64,000 nucleotides of DNA from JAGVSR01 sp963750715 (GTDB lineage Bacteria > Pseudomonadota > Alphaproteobacteria > Rhizobiales > Hyphomicrobiaceae), in the NCBI GenBank assembly GCA_963750715.1, contig CAVVRP010000008.1:62001-126000 (forward strand), given 5' to 3'. The translations under genes and the position numbers were made by a program. Of the stretch, positions 30,242-37,487 are shown piece after piece. The notes below the pieces were generated by a model. The model did not search any database. It was given only the letters and a program-made list of their open reading frames with translations, and was not told where the DNA came from. Every line of letters starts with the position of its first letter. The stretch's first letter is position 1.

Positions 30242-31324
30242 TTAGGAAGAAAGGCCGCCGCCGAGGGACGGGGCGTCGAGAACCGAGAAACCGTAGTGGC
30301 GCAGCCAGCGCATGTCGCCGGCGAAGAACGCGCGCAGGTCGGGGATGCCGTACTTCAGCATCGTGATACGGTCGAGCCCCATGCCGAAGGCGAAGCCCTG
30401 GTACTTCTCCGGATCAAGCCCGCAATTGCGCAGTACGTTGGGATGCACCATGCCGCAGCCGAGGATCTCGAGCCAACGTCCCGGCTTGCCGATAGCGGCG
30501 GCGTCGATATCGACTTCCATCGACGGCTCGGTGAACGGGAAGTGCGAAGCGCGAAAGCGCATCGTCACTTCATCCACCTCGAAGAACGCCTTGGCGAATT
30601 CCTGCAACACCCACTTCAGATGTCCCATGTGCGTCGCCTCGTCGATGACGAGGCCCTCGATCTGATGGAACATGGGCGTGTGCGTCTGGTCGCTATCGCA
30701 GCGATAGACTCGGCCGGGCGCAATGATGCGGATCGGCGGCTTCTTCGTCTGCATCGTGCGGATCTGCACCGGGCTCGTATGCGTGCGCAGAAGCAGGCGC
30801 GAGCCGTCGGACTTGGGCGCGAAGTAGAACGTGTCGTGCTCCTGGCGCGCGGGATGTTCGTCGGGGATGTTGAGCTTGCCAAAATTCAGCTCATCCGTCT
30901 CGATGTCGGGACCTTCGGCGACTTCAAATCCCATGTCGGCGAAGATCTCGACGCACTCGTCGAACACCTGGCTGACCGGATGGATTCGGCCAACCGCCTC
31001 CGGTCCAGCGCGCACGGGAAGCGTGACGTCGGCCTCTTCCTGAACCAGCCGCTCGGCGAGAGCGGCGGCGGCGAGCTCGGACTTGCGTGCATCGAGCGCG
31101 TCGCTGACACGCGATTTGATGGCGTTGACGGCAGCGCCGAAGGACTTGCGTTCGTCAGCGGGCAGTTTGCCGAGGGTGGCCAGCAATTCCGACAGCCGCC
31201 CCTTCTTGCCGAGTGCCGCCACGCGCACCTCGTCGAGCGCGGCTAGCGTCGCGGCTGCTGAAATGTCCCGCAGCAGTTCGGCCTCGAGAGTGCCGAGATC
31301 GGTCTGGGAGCCGCCTGCCGTCAT
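30242..31324 (-). CDS. pheS: phenylalanyl-tRNA synthetase alpha subunit
   Basis: Catalytic alpha subunit, about 360 residues, intact. An N-terminal coiled coil (about residues 1-90) precedes the class II core: HPVSQVFDECVEIFADMGFEV, HDTFYF, LLLRTHTSPVQIRTM (motif 2 area), HQIEGLVID, RASHFPFTEPSMEVD and the motif 3 segment FGMGLDRITMLKYGI. The start MTAGGSQTDLG (31324) is chosen over an upstream Met at 31387. Order rpmI-rplT-pheS-pheT is standard. Confidence 0.95.
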   Translation of the reverse strand: MTAGGSQTDLGTLEAELLRDISAAATLAALDEVRVAALGKKGRLSELLATLGKLPADERKSFGAAVNAIKSRVSDALDARKSELAAAALAERLVQEEADVTLPVRAGPEAVGRIHPVSQVFDECVEIFADMGFEVAEGPDIETDELNFGKLNIPDEHPARQEHDTFYFAPKSDGSRLLLRTHTSPVQIRTMQTKKPPIRIIAPGRVYRCDSDQTHTPMFHQIEGLVIDEATHMGHLKWVLQEFAKAFFEVDEVTMRFRASHFPFTEPSMEVDIDAAAIGKPGRWLEILGCGMVHPNVLRNCGLDPEKYQGFAFGMGLDRITMLKYGIPDLRAFFAGDMRWLRHYGFSVLDAPSLGGGLSS

Positions 31325-31441
31325 ATACGATACCCCCCACTTGAAGCCTTGGCGCACGACTACCCTGGCGCTACCGCCGGCGCGCACAGCCTATATGACC
31401 TTGGCGCGCGGCGGCTTGCCGTGGACGATGCAAGCTCGCGC

Positions 31442-31807
31442 TTAGGCTGCCTTGGCGACCGCAGCCGACGCCTGGTCGACGAGGGCCTTGAAGCCGGCTG
31501 CGTCCTTGACGGCGAGGTCAGCCAGCACCTTGCGGTCGACTTCGATGCCGGCCTTCGTCAGACCATCGATGAAGCGGCCGTAGGTGAGGCCGTGCTCGCG
31601 GACGGCGGCGTTGATGCGCTGGATCCAGAGAGCGCGGAACGTGCGCTTGCGGGCCTTGCGATCGCGAAAGGCGTACTGCTGAGCCTTTTCGACTGCCTGC
31701 TTGGCGACGCGGATCGTATTCTTGCGGCGGCCATAGTAACCCTTGGCGGCCTTGAGGACTTTCTTGTGCTTTGCGTGGGCGGTGACGCCGCGTTTGACGC
31801 GTGCCAT
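31442..31807 (-). CDS. rplT: 50S ribosomal protein L20
   Basis: 121 residues, intact. It begins MARVKRGVTAHAKHKKVLKAAKG, with YYGRRKNTIRVAKQAVEKA and FRALWIQRINAAVREHGL, all hallmarks of L20, which binds 23S rRNA early in assembly. Lies 74 bp after rpmI on the same strand. Confidence 0.97.
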   Translation of the reverse strand: MARVKRGVTAHAKHKKVLKAAKGYYGRRKNTIRVAKQAVEKAQQYAFRDRKARKRTFRALWIQRINAAVREHGLTYGRFIDGLTKAGIEVDRKVLADLAVKDAAGFKALVDQASAAVAKAA

Positions 31808-31880
31808 GGGAATTCTCCGGTGCTGTCAGAAATCAAGTTGCGTTCACAGGCGAGGCAGGTGCCTTGCGGCGCGGCCGGCC

Positions 31881-32081
31881 TCAACGGTTGTAAGGCATGT
31901 ACTTCTTGACGATCTTCGCGTCAGAGTCGTTCAGCACCATGGTGCCGCGCGCCGTCTGAACGAACTTCGCCGTCCGCTTGATCATGCCGTGGCGCTTACC
32001 CTGCGCGCCGGCCTTTACCTTGCCCGTGGACGTGAACCTAAATCGTTTCTTGGCACCGCTCTTGGTCTTCAACTTGGGCAT
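31881..32081 (-). CDS. rpmI: 50S ribosomal protein L35
   Basis: 66 residues: MPKLKTKSGAKKRFRFT, then GKRHGMIKRT and the end KIVKKYMPYNR. The start at 32081 has GAAGGAGAG upstream; the open frame continues to 32300 but only this start fits the family. First gene of the rpmI-rplT-pheST group. Confidence 0.96.
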   Translation of the reverse strand: MPKLKTKSGAKKRFRFTSTGKVKAGAQGKRHGMIKRTAKFVQTARGTMVLNDSDAKIVKKYMPYNR

Positions 32082-32225
32082 TTTGCTCTCCTTCATCATA
32101 TCAAGTCGCGTTCCGCCTGGCCCGCCATCAAAATGGTCGGCCTCCCTGTGCCCGCGAACGCCAGCGTGAGCTGCCGCGAACGGATGATAAGGGGATGCTT
32201 TTTGCGAAAACCGCTGTCGGTAAAA

Positions 32226-32280
32226 GCATATAAGCCGCCACGGCATGCCCCGCCGGGCGGCTATGAGCAGGCTTATATGC
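32226..32280. promoter_or_regulatory. long inverted repeat upstream of rpmI
   Basis: GCATATAAGCC (32226-32236) and GGCTTATATGC (32270-32280) are perfect 11-bp arms; inside them GCCGCC and GGCGGC can extend the pairing. The element lies about 145 bases before the rpmI ATG and could be a leader structure or a pair of regulator half-sites. Confidence 0.5.
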
Positions 32281-32351
32281 GGGCTCGACGTCCGATGCAA
32301 CAGGCTCGGATGCCGCTTCGACCGGGGCGGGTAGGCCAGTCGGCGATGCCG

Positions 32352-32774
32352 CTACCGGCGCAGCAGACTGTAGATGAAGGCCGTCGCCATGCCGAACCCG
32401 GACAAGATCAAGAACACAGCCAGCAGCTGATTGACGTCGCCGCCGTAAAAGAGCGGCTGCCCTTTGATGAGCGGAAGAATAATGTTGTTGCTGAACAGAT
32501 AGATAGCCCATCCGAACAGCAGGCCCTTCAGAACCGGTCCCCGACCCGGCAAGTTATCATAGAGGAGGACCAGAAGGGCTCCCCACAATCCGCCCCAGAA
32601 TACGGCGTTGAGCAAAGACGGCACCGCCAACGGCCCATGCGGAGCCATGGACCAGGCCGTCCGGCTGATCAGACCCATTTCATTCAGGAGGAACACGATG
32701 GACTGGTGGACCGTCACGACGGCGATGGCGGCGGCGACAACCCCCAGCGCCAAGTTTGAAGGTCGGGCATTCAT
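32352..32774 (-). CDS. hypothetical four-helix membrane protein
   Basis: 140 residues with about four hydrophobic segments: LALGVVAAAIAVVTVHQSIVF, LLNAVFWGGLWGALLVLLYD, LLFGWAIYLFSNNIILPLI and LLAVFLILSGFGMATAFIYSL. I do not recognise the family. It is upstream of rpmI on the same strand but separated by about 270 bases, so probably a separate unit. Clean frame, normal composition for the right part. Confidence 0.65.
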   Translation of the reverse strand: MNARPSNLALGVVAAAIAVVTVHQSIVFLLNEMGLISRTAWSMAPHGPLAVPSLLNAVFWGGLWGALLVLLYDNLPGRGPVLKGLLFGWAIYLFSNNIILPLIKGQPLFYGGDVNQLLAVFLILSGFGMATAFIYSLLRR

Positions 32775-33146
32775 GCAAGTGACGGTCCTGTTCAGTTGCC
32801 TCGTGACAATCGGAAGTGGAGGTTATCAAATCACACAAACATCAACTCGGCCATGCTTGGGATATAACTTGGAACATAATTTGTATTCATAAGTATTCGA
32901 GGCTGCCCGCTCAGCGTGCAATGCCGCAAAAGGTGGGCTCGATTTGAGCGAAACAGCAAGTTTCCAGACCCCCTGGGTTCTTGCCTTTACTTCGGATGCG
33001 CGGCATATAGGTGACATCGAACACGCCTTGGTTCACTCTGCGACAGCATGTTTTCCGTGCTGACACTAGAAGACTCCATTGCGCGATTTGATGACCGCCT
33101 CGGGGCATCTCGCACGGGGCAATCACTATTGCTTTGGAGGCAATGA
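32775..33146 (+). promoter_or_regulatory. 372-base gap; leader of the cold-shock gene
   Basis: No convincing gene is seen on either strand; the short minus-strand frames have no start signals or recognisable motifs. The AT-rich stretch around 32,820-32,900 is compatible with a promoter, and the last part before the GGAGG at about 33,137 is probably the long 5' untranslated leader common for cspA-type genes. Confidence 0.4.
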
Positions 33147-33353
33147 ATGTCGACGGGTACCGTTAAGTGGTTCAACGGCCAGAAGGGCTACGGTTTTATT
33201 CAGCCGGATGAAGGTGGAAACGACGTGTTCGTGCACATCTCCGCCGTCGAACGCGCTGGTCTCAGCTCACTTCGTGAAGGCCAGAAGATCTCCTTCGACA
33301 CCGAGCGCGGCCGCAACGGCAAAATCGCAGCGATCAACCTGCGCCCGCTCTAA
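33147..33353 (+). CDS. cspA: cold-shock protein (CspA family)
   Basis: 68 residues, a single cold-shock domain that binds single-stranded RNA/DNA. MSTGTVKWFNGQKGYGFIQPD contains RNP1 (KGYGFI) and VFVHIS is RNP2. TTGGAGGC precedes the ATG. A strong terminator follows at 33381. Confidence 0.95.
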   Translation: MSTGTVKWFNGQKGYGFIQPDEGGNDVFVHISAVERAGLSSLREGQKISFDTERGRNGKIAAINLRPL

Positions 33354-33380
33354 TCGTAGAGCACGGCCGGTATGATTTCG

Positions 33381-33416
33381 CCGGGGAGCGGACACGATCT
33401 GCTCCCCGGATTTTTT
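33381..33416 (+). terminator. rho-independent terminator of the cold-shock gene
   Basis: CCGGGGAGC (33381-33389) pairs with GCTCCCCGG (33401-33409) around an 11-base loop, followed by A and TTTTTT (33411-33416). Confidence 0.9.
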
Positions 33417-33473
33417 GCGGGTGGCTGATGCGCCCTGACACCCAAGCATTCGGGACGCGCGCGAGGACTACGA

Positions 33474-33767
33474 ATGGCTAAAGAAGAGATGCTGGAATTC
33501 GAAGGCGTCGTGGTGGAAGTTCTGCCCGACGCCCGCTGCCGGGTGAAGCTCGACAACGGACACGAAGTCGTTGCCTACACCTCCGGCCGCATGAAGAAGA
33601 ACCGCATCCGCATTCTGGCCGGGGACAAGGTCACGGTCGAGATGACGCCCTACGATCTGACCAAGGGGCGGATCAATTTCCGCCATAAGGATACCCGTCC
33701 CGGTTCTGGGCCAGGCGGTGCGCCGGGCGGTCCCCCAGGCGGTGGACAGCGCCGCGGCGGACGCTAG
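33474..33767 (+). CDS. infA: translation initiation factor IF-1 with C-terminal Gly/Pro-rich tail
   Basis: Ribosome-binding initiation factor. MAKEEMLEFEGVVVEVLPD, then RVKLDNGHEVVAYTSGRMKKNRIRIL and YDLTKGRINFRHKD form the complete S1-like OB fold of about 72 residues. A further 25 residues (GSGPGGAPGGPPGGGQRRGGR) extend beyond the usual end; they look disordered and basic and could add nucleic-acid contacts. The stop is followed by a hairpin shared with the convergent gene. Confidence 0.93.
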   Translation: MAKEEMLEFEGVVVEVLPDARCRVKLDNGHEVVAYTSGRMKKNRIRILAGDKVTVEMTPYDLTKGRINFRHKDTRPGSGPGGAPGGPPGGGQRRGGR

Positions 33768-33775
33768 CAAACTAT

Positions 33776-33805
33776 CCGCATGCATCGGCTTCGGCCGGCA
33801 TGCGG
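33776..33805. terminator. hairpin between convergent infA and glycosyltransferase genes
   Basis: CCGCATGC (33776-33783) pairs with GCATGCGG (33798-33805) with inner GC pairing. No T-run follows on either strand, so termination would be weak or factor-assisted. Confidence 0.5.
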
Positions 33806-33827
33806 CTCTCGCGCCTAAGCAGGAACG

Positions 33828-34898
33828 TCACACGTCCAGTTTTGGCTGGCCCAGACGCGGGGCCAGCAGGCGAATGCTCGCATGATCCGGCTCGACGGCA
33901 GGGCGGCTGGCGGCGCGGATGTTGTCGACGAACAGTGCAAACGCGTTCGACCAGCTGTACGTCAGGGCATTCTGGCGCACAGCGCCGCGATCGAGCGCAA
34001 GCGCATTCAAAGCCGCCTGCCTGAGGTCGAGAGCAAGAATTCCAGAGCGGCCGTTGTCGACCACATCGACCGGGCCTGTCACAGGAAACGCCGCAACCGG
34101 CACACCCGACGCCATGGCCTCGAGCAGAACGATACCGAAGGTATCGGTGCGGCTGGGGAACACGAACACGTCGGCCGACGAGTAAGACCGCGCGAGCGCG
34201 TCGCCTGTCTGCGTGCCGGTGAAGATCGCATCCGGATAGCGGCGCTGCAGGCTCGCCAGCAGCGGCCCGCTGCCGATCACAACCTTTACACCCGGCAGGT
34301 CCAGCCGCAGGAACGCCTCGATATTTTTCTCGATTGCCACACGGCCCACATAGAGGAACACTGGTCCCGCTCCGAACACACGATCGGTCCGCGGCCGGTA
34401 GATGTCAGTATCGACTCCGCGCGTCCAGGCATGAATGCAATTGAAGCCGCGACGATCGAGTTCCGCTGCGAGACTGGCCGTCGCCACCATCATGCCGCGA
34501 CCGGCGTTATGGAAGCAGCGCAGATAAGCGTACGACCATGCCTCGGGTAGCGCAATGCGCGACGACAGGTACTCGGGAAACCGCGTATGAAAACTGGTTG
34601 TGAAATCGAGCCCGTGGCGCAGGCAGTAGCGCCGCACCATCCACCCCACGGGACCTTCCGTGGCAATGTGAATGGCGTCGGGACGGATGCGTTCGATCGT
34701 TGCGGCTGTTCGGGCGTGATCCGGCAACGCCAGACGAATCTCGGGATATGTCGGTGCCGGCACCGTGTTGAAGTCGGCGGGCGAGACGAAGTCGAGCGTC
34801 GAGCCGTGCGCGTTCGCCGCGTCCGACAAGCGCTCATAGGTGCGAACGACGCCGTTGATCTGGGCGCCCCATGCGTCGGTGGCAACCAGAATGCGCAT
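33828..34898 (-). CDS. agt: family 4 glycosyltransferase, Agt-like (lipid glycosyltransferase)
   Basis: GT-B fold transferase of about 356 residues: N-terminal MRILVATDAWGAQINGVVRT, middle HIATEGPVGWMVRRYC and TSFHTRFPEYLSSR, and the donor-site segment FVFPSRTDTFGIVLLEAMASGVP (ExxxxxxE type). It starts at ATG 34898 overlapping the stop of the metallophosphoesterase (TGATG). This pairing matches the plcP-agt operon of Rhizobiales, in which Agt puts sugars on diacylglycerol during phosphate shortage. The same fold also covers mannosyltransferases, so the substrate is inferred from context. Confidence 0.7.
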   Translation of the reverse strand: MRILVATDAWGAQINGVVRTYERLSDAANAHGSTLDFVSPADFNTVPAPTYPEIRLALPDHARTAATIERIRPDAIHIATEGPVGWMVRRYCLRHGLDFTTSFHTRFPEYLSSRIALPEAWSYAYLRCFHNAGRGMMVATASLAAELDRRGFNCIHAWTRGVDTDIYRPRTDRVFGAGPVFLYVGRVAIEKNIEAFLRLDLPGVKVVIGSGPLLASLQRRYPDAIFTGTQTGDALARSYSSADVFVFPSRTDTFGIVLLEAMASGVPVAAFPVTGPVDVVDNGRSGILALDLRQAALNALALDRGAVRQNALTYSWSNAFALFVDNIRAASRPAVEPDHASIRLLAPRLGQPKLDV

Positions 34899-35698
34899 CA
34901 CGCCGCCTCGAGCAATGCCGCATTGCGTGAAAGCACCGGATTGCGGGCCTTGACGGCATCGAACCAGCGGATGAGCTGAAGTTCGCCGGTAGCCGTTTCG
35001 GCAATGGCCGTACAGCTTTCCACCCAGTCGCCAGCATTGAGGTAGTGCATGCCATCGATCTCACGCGACGCCGCATGATGGATATGGCCGCAGATAACCC
35101 CGTTGGCATCGCGCCGGCGCCCTTCTTCCGCGAGGTTCTTTTCGAATTCGCCGATGAAGTTGACCGCGGTTTTCACACGCAGCTTGAGGTAGGCAGACAG
35201 CGACCAATAGCCGAGCCCGAGCCTGCGGCGCAGGAAATTGAGCGGCGTGTTGGCCCACAGCGCCAGTCCGTAGCCACGATCGCCGAGGAAAGCGAGCCAG
35301 CGCGCATAACGGACGACGACGTCGTATTCGTCGCCGTGCATGACGACGTAACGGCGTCCGGTGGCCGTCTCGTGAACCGCCTGGCGTTCGATCTCGATGC
35401 CGCCGAAATGCATGCCGCAATAGTCGCGAAGCGCTTCGTCGTGATTTCCCGGAATGAAGACAATGCGCGTACCCTTGCGCGCCTTGCGCAGCAGCTTCTG
35501 CAAGACATCGTTGTGGGATTGCGGCCAGACCGCTCCGCGCTTGATGCGCCAGAAATCGATGATGTCGCCGACCAGATAGATCGTGTCGGCCTCGTTATAC
35601 CTCAGGAAGTCGAGCAGCATCTCCGCCTGTGAAGACCTCGTCCCGAGATGAACGTCAGAGATGAAGAGTGTCCGAAACTTCGCGGCCTGCGTCTCCAT
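34898..35698 (-). CDS. plcP: calcineurin-like metallophosphoesterase, PlcP-like phospholipase C
   Basis: 266 residues with the full metal set: SDVHLG (residue 14 on), VGDIIDFW, PGNHDE, VMHGDEYD and CGHIHHA. Proteins like this are often labelled UDP-2,3-diacylglucosamine diphosphatase (LpxH), but the coupled lipid-type glycosyltransferase and a Pho-box-like site upstream favour PlcP. PlcP splits phosphatidylcholine and related phospholipids so that diacylglycerol can be reused for phosphorus-free lipids. The start is METQAAKFRT at 35698. Confidence 0.68.
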   Translation of the reverse strand: METQAAKFRTLFISDVHLGTRSSQAEMLLDFLRYNEADTIYLVGDIIDFWRIKRGAVWPQSHNDVLQKLLRKARKGTRIVFIPGNHDEALRDYCGMHFGGIEIERQAVHETATGRRYVVMHGDEYDVVVRYARWLAFLGDRGYGLALWANTPLNFLRRRLGLGYWSLSAYLKLRVKTAVNFIGEFEKNLAEEGRRRDANGVICGHIHHAASREIDGMHYLNAGDWVESCTAIAETATGELQLIRWFDAVKARNPVLSRNAALLEAA

Positions 35699-35758
35699 GG
35701 GACGAGCCTCCCCATCCAGGTGCGGAACGAGATGTCCTGCCTGTTCAATGGGATTCAG

Positions 35759-35776
35759 TTATCAGGATTGTGACAG
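35759..35776 (-). promoter_or_regulatory. possible Pho box upstream of plcP
   Basis: Read on the minus strand: CTGTCAC, four bases (AATC), CTGATAA. The first half fits the PhoB heptamer CTGTCAT well; the second matches in only about four of seven positions. Spacing is right and it lies about 60 bases ahead of the plcP ATG. The rest of the 160-base gap between plcP and the next gene holds nothing recognisable. Confidence 0.4.
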
Positions 35777-35858
35777 TCGCCGGCCGATCGGCAGTCTTGG
35801 TTGACGTTGCCTCAATCTTGCAACGCCTGGCGCCGCAGTGGCGAGGCTGGGCGGGCGG

Positions 35859-36755
35859 CTAGAACACCCGCTGGGGGAAATAACGACCGACGAGCTCCTC
35901 GAACCGCCCGCTCTTGCGGACACGGTCGAGCGCTACATTCAGCAGGGTCTTGATCTGCGCGTCACCCTTCGGCACAGCGATGGCAATTCCGTCGCCGAAG
36001 TACTTTGGCTCCAGGTAGGGTCCGCCGCGCATCTCGCAGCATTGGCGAGAGAGCGTACCATTGAGCCAGAACGCAAGGCTGACCCCATCGTCGAAGACCA
36101 GATCGACCTTATTCTGCATCAGCGCTTCCCGCGCCAGCTCCGCGTTCTCGAACGGCTGGATCTTGCTGTCGCGGAAGAACGACTTCAAATAGGCCTCATG
36201 CGGGGTGCCTTTCGCGACACCGATGATCCGACCCTCGAGTGCGTTCGGGTCGATCTCCACGGCAGGTCCGCCGATGCGGCCGGCAAATCTTCCCGGCGTG
36301 TAAAAGTAGCGGTTCGTGAACTCGACGTCCGCCAAGGCCCGCGCCGTGACGCTGTGTCCGGCGATAACGGCGTCAGCCTCACCTCGCTTCAGGCCAAGGA
36401 ACAATTCGTCCCACGGCCTCACCTTGATGTCGCACGCCGCTGACAATTCCAGGCAAAGCGCGCGCGCAAGATCGACGTTGAAGCCGGCAAGGACACCCTC
36501 GTCATCCAGATAGTTGAAGGGGGGAAAGTCGCCTTCGGTCAGAAAGCGTATCACGACCCGGCGCTGCTGCGGCTGGGACTCGGTCCGGGAAGCCGGGCCT
36601 GCGTCCTGCGCGGCCGCGGCGAAGACAATGACAGTCGCACCGAGAAGCAAGCCTGCCGCCGTCGCCAACCCCCTGCGTGCCGCCCGCGTCAAATAGCCCG
36701 GCAGCGCGGCTGGACGCAGCCCGAACCATCTCCGGCGATCACCGCATTCAGTCAT
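35859..36755 (-). CDS. family 3 amino-acid-type ABC substrate-binding protein
   Basis: 298 residues. A basic N-terminus and hydrophobic segment (LATAAGLLLGATVIVFAAAAQ) form a signal peptide or anchor. The SBP_bac_3 pattern follows: RFLTEGDFPPFNYLDDEG, GFNVDLARALCLEL, WDELFLGLKRGEADAVIAG, IIGVAKGTPHEAYLKSFF and FGDGIAIAVPKGD. It binds a polar amino acid or similar small molecule. No permease or ATPase genes are next to it, so it is an orphan binding protein. Clean frame. Confidence 0.82.
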   Translation of the reverse strand: MTECGDRRRWFGLRPAALPGYLTRAARRGLATAAGLLLGATVIVFAAAAQDAGPASRTESQPQQRRVVIRFLTEGDFPPFNYLDDEGVLAGFNVDLARALCLELSAACDIKVRPWDELFLGLKRGEADAVIAGHSVTARALADVEFTNRYFYTPGRFAGRIGGPAVEIDPNALEGRIIGVAKGTPHEAYLKSFFRDSKIQPFENAELAREALMQNKVDLVFDDGVSLAFWLNGTLSRQCCEMRGGPYLEPKYFGDGIAIAVPKGDAQIKTLLNVALDRVRKSGRFEELVGRYFPQRVF

Positions 36756-36978
36756 GGCATGGCCTCGAAGAATCGTGGCGAAACACCCTATGGATACCAG
36801 GCACGATGTGGCAAGATCATACTAGTTAATCCACGTTGTGCCATGCTAGTTGAGGGGCTTCCGCGGTGCTGTCATCCCGTTTCTCGCCGTCAGAATTGGA
36901 AGCGGAGCCGCATAGCCGGACTTTCAGCGTATCCCCGAATTAGATTGGGCCGACACCTTACGGCGCGACCATTGCGAG

Positions 36979-37370
36979 CTTTCGACTGCAACGCCTACGG
37001 CTGGGACCCTTACAATGTCACCGAGGACGCCGACCTCGGTATCCGGTTGGTGCGCCGGGGGCTACTTGGTCGAAGTCCTCGACGCGACCACATGGGAAGA
37101 AGCGCTGCTGAACGCGCGGGTCTGGATGGGGCAGCGTAGCCGGGGCGTCTTCGTAGAGAGTTGAGCGGAAAGGACCGGTGGCGGTCGGATACATCACCGG
37201 CGCCGCACTGGCCGTGGACGCGATAAGCCAGCGCGGCCGGTGGACACTGATCTTCGACGCGCTGCTGATGCCGGTGCACTGGCTGTGCATTTCGGCGGCG
37301 GCGTACCGGTCACTGGCCGAGCTTTGGAAAGCGCCCCACCACTGGTGCAAGACGCCGCATGGCCTCTGTC
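36979..37370 (+). pseudogene. remnant of a family 2 glycosyltransferase
   Basis: Two pieces of a processive GT2 enzyme survive. The first reads AFDCNAYGWDPYNVTEDADLG, holding the TEDADL acceptor/catalytic motif, then after a frame change RRGYLVEVLDATTWEEA. The second reads GYITGAALAVDAISQRGR, ALLMPVHWLCISAAAYRS and HHWCKTPHGL, the end typical of this family (final helices and the HWxKTxHG motif). The N-terminal half and the segment between the pieces, which should carry the QRxRW-like motif and membrane helices, are missing. No start codon or ribosome site is seen, and the upstream 200 bases hold nothing recognisable. Confidence 0.7.
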
Positions 37371-37487
37371 GGAGGCGTGGGCTGCGGCAAAGGCGACGAC
37401 GCGAACGAACGGCTTGTCGGTTCGGAAAACTCATAGTCCGGCTCGCCTCATGGCATAAGGGCGCCGAAACTTGCTCCAGGGCCCAAG

